Counted from the stretch's first letter, positions 1 through 8,104 are shown. The stretch is 23,968 nt of DNA from an uncultured Alistipes sp. (GCA_900550925.1 URTU01000019.1:1-23968); one strand, 5' to 3'. Translations and numbers: made by a program. The notes: generated from the letters alone by a model not told the origin.

Positions 1-1888
1 CCTTTGCACGGGTCAGGGCGACGTAGAAGAGGCGCCGCTCCTCCTCGAGCCCCGAAAGCGTATCGCAGGCCCTCTGCGACGGGAAGAGTCCATCCTCCAG
101 TCCGGCGATGTAGACATACTTGAATTCGAGCCCCTTGGCCGAGTGCACGGTCATCATCGTGACGCGGTTTCGGTCCTCCTTGTCGTTACGGTTGTCCTGG
201 TCCATGTCGGTCAGCAACATGACATTCTGCAGCCACTCCTCGAGTGTCGGCGGGGTTGTGTCGTCAGAGTCGTCGCCCTGCTCTTCGGCACGCTCCTCCT
301 TGAAACGCTGCATCGAGTTGAGCAGCTCCTCGATGTTGTCGAGTGCGCTCAGGGCTTCGGGGGCCGAACTGCAACGGTACATGCCGATGAGGCCCGAACG
401 GGTTGCTATCTGGAGTCCGAGTTCGTAGATATCGTCGCTCTGGGTCTTGGCGGCATTTAGCTCGCGGATCAGCGAAACGAAATCCGAACAGCGTTTTGCC
501 ACCTGCCGGTATGCGGGGTCGATTGCGGGTTGTTGCAACAGCGCGTCGATCGCCTCCCACATGCTCTGGTTGTTTTGTGCCGCCAGAGTCGCGATCTTTG
601 CTATGGTGGTGTCGCCGATGCCGCGCGAGGGGGTGTTGATGGCGCGTTTGAGGGCTTCGTCGTCGAGCGGGTTTATGATCAGCCGGATGTATGCGATAAG
701 GTCCTTTATCTCGGCGTGGTCGTAAAATGAGTGCCCCTTGTAGATCCGGTAGGGAACCCCGTGGCGGCGCATCGACTCCTCGAGGATCTGCGACTGGGCA
801 TTGGTACGGTACAGCAGCGCGGCATCGCTCCACTGCCCGCCGTTTTCGAGCACCGTCCGCCGCAGGTCCTCGACCGTCAGTTCGGCCTCCTCGCGGTCGG
901 TATAGGCCTTGATGACGCGTATGCGGTCGCCGTAGTCACCAGCCGAGAAGCACTCCTTGTCGAGCCGGTGCGAATTGTGTGCTATGACGCTGTTTGCGGC
1001 GTTGACAATTGTCTGGGTCGAACGGTAGTTGCGTTCGAGCTTGAATATCTCGGCATTCGGGAAGTCGCGCTTGAAGTTGAGGATATTCTCGACATTGGCC
1101 CCGCGGAACGAGTAGATGCTCTGGGCGTCGTCGCCGACAACACACACTTTGGCACCGCCCTCGGCCAGCCGCCGGATGATGATATATTGTGCGTAGTTGG
1201 TGTCCTGATACTCGTCGACCAAGATGTATTCGAAGTGTTCCTGATAGCGTTTGAGTACGTCGCGGTGGTCGCGGAAGAGGATGTTGGTCTGCAGCAGCAG
1301 GTCGTCGAAATCCATTGCGCCGTTCTGTTTGCAGCGCTGGCAGTAGAGTTGGTATATCTGGCCGAACTGCGGCATCTTGCGTTCGGAGTCCTCGGCGGCG
1401 AGGATCGGATTGGCAAGGTATGCGGCCGGAGTGATCAGCTTGTTCTTTGCCAGCGAGATGCGCGAGCAGATTACCTGCGGCTTGTAGATGTCGTCGTTGA
1501 GATGCAGGTCGCGGACGATGGTCTTGACCAGGTTCCGGCAGTCGTTCGGTTCGTAGATGGTGTATGCCTGGGGGTATCCGAGTACCTCGGCCTCGTTGCG
1601 CAGGATGCGCGAAAAGACCGAGTGGAAGGTTCCCATGAAGATGTAACGGCTGGCGCGGCCGACCATCTTCTCGATACGTTCGCGCATTTCGTTGGCGGCC
1701 CTGTTGGTGAATGTCAGTGCGAGGATCCGGCCGGGGTTAACGCCCTGTTCGATCATGTATGCAATTCGGGATGTGAGCACGCGGGTCTTGCCCGAACCGG
1801 CACCGGCCACGATGAGCGAATGCGAGGAGTAGTTCTCCACGGCAGCGCGTTGTGCGGGGCTCAACCCCTCCAAGATTTTCGATTCCAT
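1..1888 (-). CDS. UvrD/PcrA-type ATP-dependent DNA helicase, 3' end outside window
   Basis: Superfamily 1A helicase that unwinds DNA 3'-5' in nucleotide excision repair, mismatch repair or replication-fork clearance. About 629 N-terminal residues are visible; the C-terminus lies beyond base 1. Read from ATG at 1888, the protein shows an N-terminal Q-motif region (LSPAQRAAV), Walker A AGAGSGKT at residues 28-35, motif Ia (LTFTNRAANEM), Walker B DEYQDT at 225-230, motif III GDDAQSIYSFRGA at 252-264, motif IV with LERNYRS, and motif V/VI (TVHSAKGLEF, then EEERRLFYVALTRA) near the window edge. An in-frame ATG at 1909 would add seven residues, but a TAnnTTTG promoter box lies between the two ATGs, which favours 1888. 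The gene is divergent from the MoxR/Bat operon. PcrA and UvrD cannot be separated from this fragment. The helicase call is secure. Confidence 0.95.
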   Translation of the reverse strand, partial: MESKILEGLSPAQRAAVENYSSHSLIVAGAGSGKTRVLTSRIAYMIEQGVNPGRILALTFTNRAANEMRERIEKMVGRASRYIFMGTFHSVFSRILRNEAEVLGYPQAYTIYEPNDCRNLVKTIVRDLHLNDDIYKPQVICSRISLAKNKLITPAAYLANPILAAEDSERKMPQFGQIYQLYCQRCKQNGAMDFDDLLLQTNILFRDHRDVLKRYQEHFEYILVDEYQDTNYAQYIIIRRLAEGGAKVCVVGDDAQSIYSFRGANVENILNFKRDFPNAEIFKLERNYRSTQTIVNAANSVIAHNSHRLDKECFSAGDYGDRIRVIKAYTDREEAELTVEDLRRTVLENGGQWSDAALLYRTNAQSQILEESMRRHGVPYRIYKGHSFYDHAEIKDLIAYIRLIINPLDDEALKRAINTPSRGIGDTTIAKIATLAAQNNQSMWEAIDALLQQPAIDPAYRQVAKRCSDFVSLIRELNAAKTQSDDIYELGLQIATRSGLIGMYRCSSAPEALSALDNIEELLNSMQRFKEERAEEQGDDSDDTTPPTLEEWLQNVMLLTDMDQDNRNDKEDRNRVTMMTVHSAKGLEFKYVYIAGLEDGLFPSQRACDTLSGLEEERRLFYVALTRAK

Positions 1889-1896
1889 ATTGAGGC

Positions 1897-1904
1897 CAAA
1901 GGTA
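1897..1904 (-). promoter_or_regulatory. Possible -7 box of the helicase gene
   Basis: On the minus strand the sequence reads TACCTTTG, a full match to the Bacteroidota -7 pattern TAnnTTTG, ending 8 nt before ATG 1888. No convincing -33 TTTG lies 18-21 nt upstream. If real, the transcript would be nearly leaderless. The same bases would be codons if translation began at 1909, so chance is possible. Confidence 0.35.
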
Positions 1905-2056
1905 CGCATAATTCGGGAAAAAGGAGGATGGTTGTTGTCGATATTTTTGCTGGCGGCCGGCAGGTGTTTTGTGGAGGATGGTTCCGAAAAGTGTCGGCTG
2001 TGAGGCAGGAAGCGGTTTTTTAGAGGCCGATACAATATAAAGTTGCAGGTAGAGGG

Positions 2057-2087
2057 TGTGAAATTTCCGATTTTTGCAATAACTTTG
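2057..2087 (+). promoter_or_regulatory. Promoter of the MoxR/Bat operon
   Basis: The -7 box TAACTTTG at 2080-2087 fits the Bacteroidota consensus TAnnTTTG. A weaker -33 element, TGTG at 2057-2060, lies 19 nt upstream. Transcription would start near 2093, giving a leader of about 100 nt before ATG 2194. Confidence 0.6.
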
Positions 2088-2099
2088 CATGTTTGAGCG

Positions 2100-2115
2100 T
2101 TCTATTAAAATAGAA
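2100..2115. promoter_or_regulatory. 16-bp palindrome, candidate operator of the Bat operon
   Basis: TTCTATT and AATAGAA form a perfect 7-bp dyad separated by AA. The site begins about 7 nt downstream of the predicted transcription start, where a repressor would block the polymerase. It is too AU-rich and short to be a convincing terminator. The binding protein is unknown. Confidence 0.4.
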
Positions 2116-2193
2116 TGTGTCTGTAAACGGAACGGCATCCGGCCGGCCGTCTCAATTTTTTGGAATCGAATCAAACAATTATAAAGAGAAGCG

Positions 2194-3192
2194 ATGAGCG
2201 AAGTTATTAACATCAAGGAACTCAATCAGCGTATCGAGGATGAAAGTGTTTTCGTCGATGCGCTGAATCTCGAAATGGGCAAGGTTATCGTGGGTCAGAA
2301 ACACCTGATCGATACGTTGCTGATCGGATTGCTTTCGAACGGGCATATCCTGCTGGAGGGCGTTCCGGGCCTGGCCAAGACCCTGGCCATCACGACACTT
2401 GCCAAGGCCGTGGATGCACGGTTCAGCCGTATACAGTTCACCCCCGACCTGCTGCCGGCCGACCTGATCGGTACGCTGATCTATTCGCAGAAAAACGAGG
2501 AGTTTACGGTGCGTCGGGGTCCTATATTCGCCAATTTCGTGTTGGCGGACGAGATCAACCGTTCGCCGGCCAAGGTGCAGTCGGCACTGCTCGAGGCGAT
2601 GCAGGAGCGTCAGGTGACCATCGGTGACGAAACCTATCCTCTGCCGCAGCCCTTCCTGGTGATGGCCACTCAGAACCCGCTCGAACAGGAGGGTACCTAT
2701 CCTCTGCCGGAGGCGCAGGTCGACCGTTTCATGCTGAAGGTCAAGATCTCATACCCCAACAAGCAGGAGGAGCGAGATATTGTCCGGATGAACCTTTCGG
2801 GGGCCGGAATGCCCGAGCCCAACAAGGTTATCAAGCCGGAGGATATCGTCAAGGCGCGTCGGGTTGTCGAGGAGGTCTACATGGACGAGAAGATCGAGAA
2901 GTATATCATCGACATCATCTTCGCAACACGTGAGCCGCAGGAGTACAACCTGCAGAAACTCCAGTCGATGATCGGTTACGGCGCGTCGCCGCGTGCGAGC
3001 ATCTCGCTGGCGAAGGCTGCCCGCAGCTATGCCTTCATCAAGCGTCGCGGTTACGTGATACCGGAGGATGTGCGGGCGGTGTGCCACGACGTGCTGCGCC
3101 ACCGTATCGGGCTCACCTACGAGGCCGAGGCCGAGAATGTCACCACCGAGGAGATCGTGACCGACATCCTGAACAACGTAATAGTTCCGTGA
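2194..3192 (+). CDS. MoxR-family AAA+ ATPase
   Basis: A 332-residue cytosolic AAA+ ATPase of the MoxR class (ATPase core plus AAA lid), which act as chaperones that remodel or load metal into partner proteins, often together with von Willebrand factor A proteins. Visible motifs are Walker A GVPGLAKT at residues 56-63, Walker B FVLADE ending at Glu120, sensor 1 MATQNP at 157-162, and a pre-lid segment LPEAQVDRF containing a likely arginine finger. Length is normal for the family. Start ATG 2194 follows the purine-rich AAAGAGAAG and is the first good start after the promoter at 2057-2087. It is the first gene of a six-gene operon and is separated from the DUF58 gene by 7 nt. Substrates are probably the VWA proteins encoded downstream, which is inference from gene neighbourhood. 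Confidence 0.95.
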   Translation: MSEVINIKELNQRIEDESVFVDALNLEMGKVIVGQKHLIDTLLIGLLSNGHILLEGVPGLAKTLAITTLAKAVDARFSRIQFTPDLLPADLIGTLIYSQKNEEFTVRRGPIFANFVLADEINRSPAKVQSALLEAMQERQVTIGDETYPLPQPFLVMATQNPLEQEGTYPLPEAQVDRFMLKVKISYPNKQEERDIVRMNLSGAGMPEPNKVIKPEDIVKARRVVEEVYMDEKIEKYIIDIIFATREPQEYNLQKLQSMIGYGASPRASISLAKAARSYAFIKRRGYVIPEDVRAVCHDVLRHRIGLTYEAEAENVTTEEIVTDILNNVIVP

Positions 3193-3199
3193 TCGAGCC

Positions 3200-4081
3200 A
3201 TGCAGGACGAGAACGATATCCTGAAACGGGTCCGCAAGATCGAGATCAAGACGCGCGGTCTGAGCAACGAGATCTTCGCCGGGAAGTACCATACGGCTTT
3301 CCGCGGGCGGGGCATGTCGTTCAGCGAGGTGCGCGAGTACCGGATCGGCGACGACGTGAGGGATATAGACTGGAATGTTACGGCGCGTTCGCGCAAACCG
3401 CATATCAAGGTTTACGAGGAGGAGCGCGAACTGACGATGATGCTGCTGGTCGACGTGAGCGGATCGCGTATGTTCGGCTCGACGGAGCGTACCAAGAAGA
3501 ACGTGATAACGGAGATTGCGGCCGTACTGGCCTTCTCGGCGTCGGAGAACAACGACAAGGTGGGCTGTATCTTCTTCAGCGACCGCATCGAGAAGTTTAT
3601 CCCGCCGAAAAAGGGGCGTTCGCACATTCTGATGATTATCCGCGAACTGGTGGGGTTTGTGCCCGAGGGGCGCGGGACGTCGCTGTCGGAGCCGTTGCGG
3701 TTCCTGACGGCTGTCAACAAGAAACGCACCACGTCGTTCATACTTTCGGACTTCATGGATCCGGCGAGCGACGAGACGGCTTTCGACGAGGCGTTGAAGA
3801 TCGCCGGCGGGCGGCACGACCTGGTCGGGATACGTGTCTACGACCGTCGCGAAACCGAACTCCCGGATGTGGGGGCGGTTGAGCTGCTGGATGCCGAATC
3901 GGGCCGGCGGGTATGGGTCGACACGTCGTCGCGGCGGGTGCGCGAGGAGTATGCCGAGGATTGGCGGCGCCGCAACGAGAAGATCGAAACCACGCTCAAA
4001 CACCATCGTATCGATACGGCGGTGGTTTCGACGTCGGACGATTATGTTTCGGCATTGATCAAACTGTTCAAAGAGAGATAG
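3200..4081 (+). CDS. DUF58 domain protein (VWA-like fold)
   Basis: A 293-residue soluble protein of the DUF58 family, which is typically encoded directly after MoxR. The family signature is clear: a GRGMSFSEVREYR segment at about residues 37-49, then GDDVRDIDWN, and a MIDAS-like metal site DVSGS at 85-89 at the start of the VWA-like part. There is no signal peptide or membrane segment, so it probably works at the inner face of the membrane with MoxR. The start ATG 3200 lies 7 nt after the MoxR stop, and the stop is 7 nt before the next gene. The biochemical role of DUF58 proteins is not established. The metal-dependent protein-binding function is inferred from the DxSxS motif. Confidence 0.92.
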   Translation: MQDENDILKRVRKIEIKTRGLSNEIFAGKYHTAFRGRGMSFSEVREYRIGDDVRDIDWNVTARSRKPHIKVYEEERELTMMLLVDVSGSRMFGSTERTKKNVITEIAAVLAFSASENNDKVGCIFFSDRIEKFIPPKKGRSHILMIIRELVGFVPEGRGTSLSEPLRFLTAVNKKRTTSFILSDFMDPASDETAFDEALKIAGGRHDLVGIRVYDRRETELPDVGAVELLDAESGRRVWVDTSSRRVREEYAEDWRRRNEKIETTLKHHRIDTAVVSTSDDYVSALIKLFKER

Positions 4082-4088
4082 GAGACAG

Positions 4089-5081
4089 ATGATGAAATTT
4101 ATAAAGCATACGGCCATATTGGTGATGCTGACGGCCGGCATGACGGTTCGGGCACAGAGCACGCCTCCGGAGATACGGGCGAGCCTCGAACCCGATAGCG
4201 TACGGTTGGGCGACGAGGTGATGCTGACGATCGACGTGCACAAGGATCAGGTGCAGGTTATCGGCTTTCCGGTCTTCGATCAGCAGGAGAACGGGCAGCT
4301 CGAGGTTGTCGAGGAGTATCCGGTCGACACGGTGGAGCGCGAGGGGCGCCAGCAGCACCTGCGCAAGCGTTACCGTCTGGCGGCTTTCGGCGAAGGGACG
4401 GTTGTGCTGGGACGTACGCCGGTCCTGTATCTCGACAAGAATATCAACGATACGTTGTACAGCGCCGATTCGCTGAGCCTCTATATCGAACCGATCGAGA
4501 TCGACACCACGACAATGACCATCAACGATGTCAAACCACCCAGGGAGATGCCGTTGCGGTTCGGGGAGATTTCGGGCTACATGCTTCGCGGATTGCTGTT
4601 GCTGGTAGTTCTGGCGGGTATTGTGGCGCTGGCGGTATGGTTGATCGGCAAATACAGGGGTTCGCTGCCCAATCCGTTCCGCAGCAAACCGGCTGAACCG
4701 CCCTATGTGGTGGCTATCAAGGCACTCGAAAAGCTGCATCAGCAGAAACTCTGGCAGAACAACCGCCACAAGGAGTACTATTCTGGCATTACGGATATTC
4801 TGCGGCGGTATATTTCGGACCGTTACGGGGTCGGGGCGATGGAGATGACCAGCGATGAGATTATCGAGGCTGTTTCTCAGGTCGAGATGCCCGACAAGAG
4901 CCGTTCGGACCTGACACGGTTGCTGCGTACGGCCGACCTGGTGAAGTTTGCCAAGGCGGTGCCCGACAGCGAATACAATGAACAAGCCTATTTCGATGCC
5001 TACTATTTCGTCGAGGAGACCAAGGAGGTTGAGGTCATAGAGGCCGAGAGCGACGAGACGAAAAAGGAGATCGGAGATTGA
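4089..5081 (+). CDS. Bat-operon membrane protein, exported N-domain and cytosolic C-domain (DUF4381/BatD-like)
   Basis: A 330-residue protein with a signal peptide at residues 1-22 (hydrophobic core followed by VRAQS), a beta-rich exported domain at about 25-150 that opens with a PDSVRLGDEVMLTIDV segment resembling the Ig-like repeats of BatD, one transmembrane helix at about 165-187, and a helical cytosolic domain at 200-310 with KEYYSGITDILRRYISDRYG near 228-247, typical of the DUF4381-like proteins found in these operons. The last 20 residues are highly acidic. Two ATGs are adjacent (4089 and 4092); GGAGA just upstream can serve either. It lies 7 nt after the DUF58 gene. I infer that it links the cytosolic MoxR/DUF58 pair to envelope partners. 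The family assignment rests on architecture and position only. Confidence 0.75.
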   Translation: MMKFIKHTAILVMLTAGMTVRAQSTPPEIRASLEPDSVRLGDEVMLTIDVHKDQVQVIGFPVFDQQENGQLEVVEEYPVDTVEREGRQQHLRKRYRLAAFGEGTVVLGRTPVLYLDKNINDTLYSADSLSLYIEPIEIDTTTMTINDVKPPREMPLRFGEISGYMLRGLLLLVVLAGIVALAVWLIGKYRGSLPNPFRSKPAEPPYVVAIKALEKLHQQKLWQNNRHKEYYSGITDILRRYISDRYGVGAMEMTSDEIIEAVSQVEMPDKSRSDLTRLLRTADLVKFAKAVPDSEYNEQAYFDAYYFVEETKEVEVIEAESDETKKEIGD

Positions 5082-5096
5082 GAAACGGTGTAAGTG

Positions 5097-6059
5097 ATGA
5101 AAATCGGAGTTATTTCAAAATATTTGGTTGCGATGGCTGCGGTTGTTGCGGTTGCGATTCCGACGGATGTTTCGGCGCAGAAATATCCCGAACGGTCGCA
5201 GGTCCGGCGCGGCAACCGTCAGTACGAACGGCTGGACTATGACAAGGCGGCGGAATATTACGGCAAGGCCATCGAGTTGAGCGACAGCTGTTACGAGGCG
5301 AAATTCAATCTGGGCGATGCGCTCTACAAGAGTAAGGAGTACGACAAGGCCGGAGAGATCTTTTCGGCGCTGGCAGTCGACTCGACTCGCAGCGAGCTGG
5401 AACGGGCACAGTCGTTCTACAATCTCGGCAATACGCTGTTTCAGCAGAAGAAGTATCGTGAGGCGTTGTCGGCGTTCAAGAATTCGCTGCGGCTGAATCC
5501 GGACGACATGGAGGCGAAGTACAACTACGCCTATACGAAGAAATACGTTGAGGATCAGCAGGGCGGCGGCGGTGGCGGCGGCCAGAATAACCAGAATGGT
5601 CAGAACAATCAGAACAACCAGCAGGGCGGCGGCCAGAATGATCAGAGCGGTAATAACGGAAATCAGAACGATCAGAACCAGAATGGTCAGAACGACCAGA
5701 ATCAGAATGGCCAGAACGACCGGGATAAGGGTGATCAGAACCGGAACGGGAATGATCAGCAGGACGACCGGAACAGTCAGGGCGATGACCGCAAGAATGA
5801 TAACGGCGGTGACAACGACCGGAATCAGGACGGTCAGGATCAGAATGACGGCCGGAATGATCAGGATGACGGAAATGGCGACGGTCAGGATGACCGCAAT
5901 AACGGCAATAATGGAGAGAACCCGCCGCAACCGTCGGGTATTTCGGAAGATGATGCCCAGCGCATGCTTGATGTCGTTCAGGGCGAAGAGGACAAGACCC
6001 GTGACAAGGTTAATGAGAAGCTGGGTGCGGGTACGGTAAAATCTAAAAAGAACTGGTAG
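5097..6059 (+). CDS. batC: BatC-like exported TPR protein with Asn/Gln/Asp/Gly-rich tail
   Basis: A 320-residue protein with a signal peptide (residues 1-27, ending near DVSAQ), a tetratricopeptide region at about 38-150, and a 124-residue low-complexity stretch at 154-277 built from N, Q, D and G with scattered R and K. A short conserved end, ISEDDAQRMLDVVQ at about 282-295, is followed by a charged tail finishing in KKNW. The TPRs end in a clear YNLGNTLFQQKKYREALSAF unit. TPRs bind other proteins, so this is probably the periplasmic scaffold of the Bat complex. I chose ATG 5097 over an adjacent GTG at 5094. It lies 15 nt after the previous stop, and batA follows 4 nt after its own stop. Its position before batA is unusual; in many Bacteroidota batC follows batB. 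The symbol is given by architecture. Confidence 0.82.
   Translation: MKIGVISKYLVAMAAVVAVAIPTDVSAQKYPERSQVRRGNRQYERLDYDKAAEYYGKAIELSDSCYEAKFNLGDALYKSKEYDKAGEIFSALAVDSTRSELERAQSFYNLGNTLFQQKKYREALSAFKNSLRLNPDDMEAKYNYAYTKKYVEDQQGGGGGGGQNNQNGQNNQNNQQGGGQNDQSGNNGNQNDQNQNGQNDQNQNGQNDRDKGDQNRNGNDQQDDRNSQGDDRKNDNGGDNDRNQDGQDQNDGRNDQDDGNGDGQDDRNNGNNGENPPQPSGISEDDAQRMLDVVQGEEDKTRDKVNEKLGAGTVKSKKNW
5556..5930 (+). repeat. Low-complexity CAG/AAY/GAY-rich coding repeat in batC
   Basis: This stretch encodes the N/Q/D/G-rich tail of the BatC-like protein. It starts with a run of glycine codons (5561-5582) and continues with degenerate units encoding variants of NDQNQNGQ. The clearest tandem pair is a 24-bp unit at 5670-5693 and 5694-5717, both encoding DQNQNGQN but using different synonymous codons at several places. 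Confidence 0.75.
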
Positions 6060-6063
6060 CCGT

Positions 6064-7056
6064 ATGATGATACATTTTGCTTCACCCAAGTTGTTGTGGC
6101 TGCTTGTCATCCTGTTGCCGATGACGGCGCTCTACGTCTATCGCACGTTGCGGGGCGGCGCGGCGATACGCATTTCGACTCTGGGAGCCCTGAACCGCCC
6201 GCGCCGGACAGTGAAATATTATCTGCGGCATCTGCCGTTCGTATTGCGGTGTGCGGCCGTGGCGCTGATCATCATGGCGCTGGCCCGTCCGCAGTATGTC
6301 GAACACGACAGCCGTACGACATCGGAAGGTATCGATATCGTCCTGGCAATCGACGTTTCGGGCAGTATGCTGGCCCGCGACTTCCGTCCCGACCGTATTA
6401 CGGCTGCCAAGGAGGTGGCCGGCAATTTCATCGTTGACCGCCGCGGCGACCGTATCGGACTGGTTGTTTTTGCGGGCGAGGCCTATACCCAAAGCCCGTT
6501 GACCACCGATCAGTCATCGCTGCTGACCATGTTGGGACAGGTGCGCAGCGGCCTGATCGAGGATGGTACGGCTATCGGAACGGGTCTGGCAACGGCTCTG
6601 AACCGTCTTCGCGAGAGCGATGCCAAGAGCAAGGTTGTGATACTGCTGACCGACGGCGTGAACAACCGTACGACGATAGCCCCGCTGACGGCGGCCGAAA
6701 TAGCACAGCGTCTCGGTGTGAAGGTCTATACGATCGGTGTCGGTACGCGCGGCAAGGCTCCATATCCGGTACAGGATATATGGGGTAATATTTCGTTCCA
6801 GCCGATGGATGTCGAGATCGATGAAGAGGTGCTTCAGCAGATTGCACAGATGACCGGCGGCGAATATTTCCGCGCCACCGACAAGGACAAGCTCTCGCAG
6901 ATCTACGACCGGATCAACCAGCTGGAGAAGAGCAAGGTCGAAGTTACGGAGGTCACCTCGTACGACGAGCGTTTTCTGTGGTTCGTTCTGGCGGCCATCA
7001 TTGCATTGGTGGCGGAATTCCTGGTCGGGTCGCTGTGGCTGCGCCGGATTCCGTAA
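6064..7056 (+). CDS. batA: BatA-like von Willebrand factor A membrane protein
   Basis: A 330-residue protein of the Bacteroidota aerotolerance (Bat) family. Two N-terminal membrane segments (about 9-25 and 58-74) lead into a VWA domain at about 89-290, with a final helix at about 304-326. This arrangement places the VWA domain between membrane anchors, on the outer face in current models. The MIDAS metal site is complete: DVSGS at 97-101, a threonine in DGTAIG, and LTDGVN. A short motif FASPKLLWLL at the start matches the N-terminal signature of BatA/BatB. ATG 6064 and ATG 6067 are adjacent; the gene begins 4 nt after the batC stop, so translational coupling is likely. Bat proteins were first linked to oxygen tolerance in Bacteroides, but their molecular role is unsettled. 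Confidence 0.9.
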   Translation: MMIHFASPKLLWLLVILLPMTALYVYRTLRGGAAIRISTLGALNRPRRTVKYYLRHLPFVLRCAAVALIIMALARPQYVEHDSRTTSEGIDIVLAIDVSGSMLARDFRPDRITAAKEVAGNFIVDRRGDRIGLVVFAGEAYTQSPLTTDQSSLLTMLGQVRSGLIEDGTAIGTGLATALNRLRESDAKSKVVILLTDGVNNRTTIAPLTAAEIAQRLGVKVYTIGVGTRGKAPYPVQDIWGNISFQPMDVEIDEEVLQQIAQMTGGEYFRATDKDKLSQIYDRINQLEKSKVEVTEVTSYDERFLWFVLAAIIALVAEFLVGSLWLRRIP

Positions 7057-7087
7057 AAACAGGTAAGAGAAAAAAATAGATCGCGAT

Positions 7088-8104
7088 ATGTTCAGATTCG
7101 CAAATCCGCAAATGTTCTATCTGCTGCTGATTGTTCCGGTGGCGATAGCGGTTTTTTATGTTTCGATGCGTCTTCGCAACCGGCGTCTGCGTCGGTTTGC
7201 CGATGCCGGCATCATCGGGGAGCTGACTCCCGAAGCCTCGCCGGCCCGCATCCGGATGAAATTCGTACTGTGGCTTGTTGCACTGGTGCTGTTGATATTC
7301 ACGGCGGCGCGGCCGCAGGTTGGCTCGAAACTGCGTGAGGAACACCATGAGGGTATCGAGATCATGATGCTTGTCGACGTATCCAACTCGATGCTGGCGG
7401 AGGATTTCGAACCCAACCGTCTGGACCGTACCAAATATGCGATTGACCGGCTGGTCGACGGATTGAAGCAGGACCGTATCGGCGTGATAGCATTCGCCGG
7501 CGAGGCGCATGTCCAGTTGCCCATAACGTCGGATTACCGTATGGCGCGGGCCTTTACGCGCAAACTGTCGCCGTCGCTGATACGGGCGCAGGGAACGGAT
7601 ATTGCGGCGGCGATCAATCTGGGGGCGATGTCGTTTTCGTCGCAGAGCGAGGGCAGCCGTGTGATGATTCTGATAACGGATGGCGAGAATCATGAGTCGG
7701 ATGCGGTTGAGGCGGCCCGGGCGGCTGCCGAACGCGGAATCAAGATCTATACTGTGGGCATCGGTACGCCTGAGGGAGCTCCCATAATGCTTGGGGGCGA
7801 GTACATGACCGATGAGAACGGCGACATGGTTGTCTCGAAACTCGACGAGGAGGGGCTGAAGAAGATAGCCCTCGAGGCTGACGGGGCCTATGTGCGGGCA
7901 ACCAAACAGAATATCGGCCTGCAGGACATAGTCGACCATATCCGTAAGATCGAACAGCGGGAGTTGTCGTCGGTGATGTTCGAGGAGTATGACGAGCTGT
8001 TCCGTTATCTGTTGGCCCTGGCGCTTGTCTTCCTGCTTGTGGAATGGGTGATTCTCGATCGGAAGAATCCGTTGCTGGCCCGTTTCGATATTTTCCGCAA
8101 GTAA
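7088..8104 (+). CDS. batB: BatB-like von Willebrand factor A membrane protein
   Basis: A 338-residue paralogue of the preceding protein with the same design: FANPQMFYLL at the N-terminus, membrane segments at about 8-26 and 58-74, a VWA domain at about 90-295, and a last helix near 305-325 followed by a basic tail. The MIDAS is DVSNS at residues 97-101 (Asn replacing the Gly of BatA), with GTDIA and ITDGENH completing the site. It starts 31 nt after batA and is the last gene of the operon; no further Bat gene follows before the MATE gene. BatA and BatB probably form a hetero-oligomer in the inner membrane, as proposed for Bat complexes. I assign A and B by order and motif, so the names could be exchanged. 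Confidence 0.9.
   Translation: MFRFANPQMFYLLLIVPVAIAVFYVSMRLRNRRLRRFADAGIIGELTPEASPARIRMKFVLWLVALVLLIFTAARPQVGSKLREEHHEGIEIMMLVDVSNSMLAEDFEPNRLDRTKYAIDRLVDGLKQDRIGVIAFAGEAHVQLPITSDYRMARAFTRKLSPSLIRAQGTDIAAAINLGAMSFSSQSEGSRVMILITDGENHESDAVEAARAAAERGIKIYTVGIGTPEGAPIMLGGEYMTDENGDMVVSKLDEEGLKKIALEADGAYVRATKQNIGLQDIVDHIRKIEQRELSSVMFEEYDELFRYLLALALVFLLVEWVILDRKNPLLARFDIFRK

Larger units (their letters stand above)
1910..2193. other. Divergent intergenic region between helicase and MoxR
   Basis: No gene is seen here. The stretch holds an 11-bp direct repeat GGAGGATGGTT at 1923-1933 and 1973-1983 (50 bp apart), the MoxR promoter at about 2057-2087, a 16-bp palindrome at 2100-2115, and a GC palindrome CGGCCGGCCG at 2140-2149 within the probable 5' leader. 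Open frames crossing it are short and lack family resemblance. Confidence 0.6.

Noticed and set aside
731..2023. 430-residue open frame on the plus strand
   Set aside because: It lies antisense to the helicase, whose motifs are unmistakable, and has no family resemblance.
5556..5930. CRISPR-like or tandem DNA repeat
   Set aside because: The repeats are short, degenerate and in frame with a protein. There are no spacers or cas genes.
5115..6110. 331-residue very hydrophobic frame on the minus strand
   Set aside because: It is antisense to batC. Complementing Asn, Gln and Asp codons yields Val, Leu and Ile codons, so the apparent membrane protein is an artefact.
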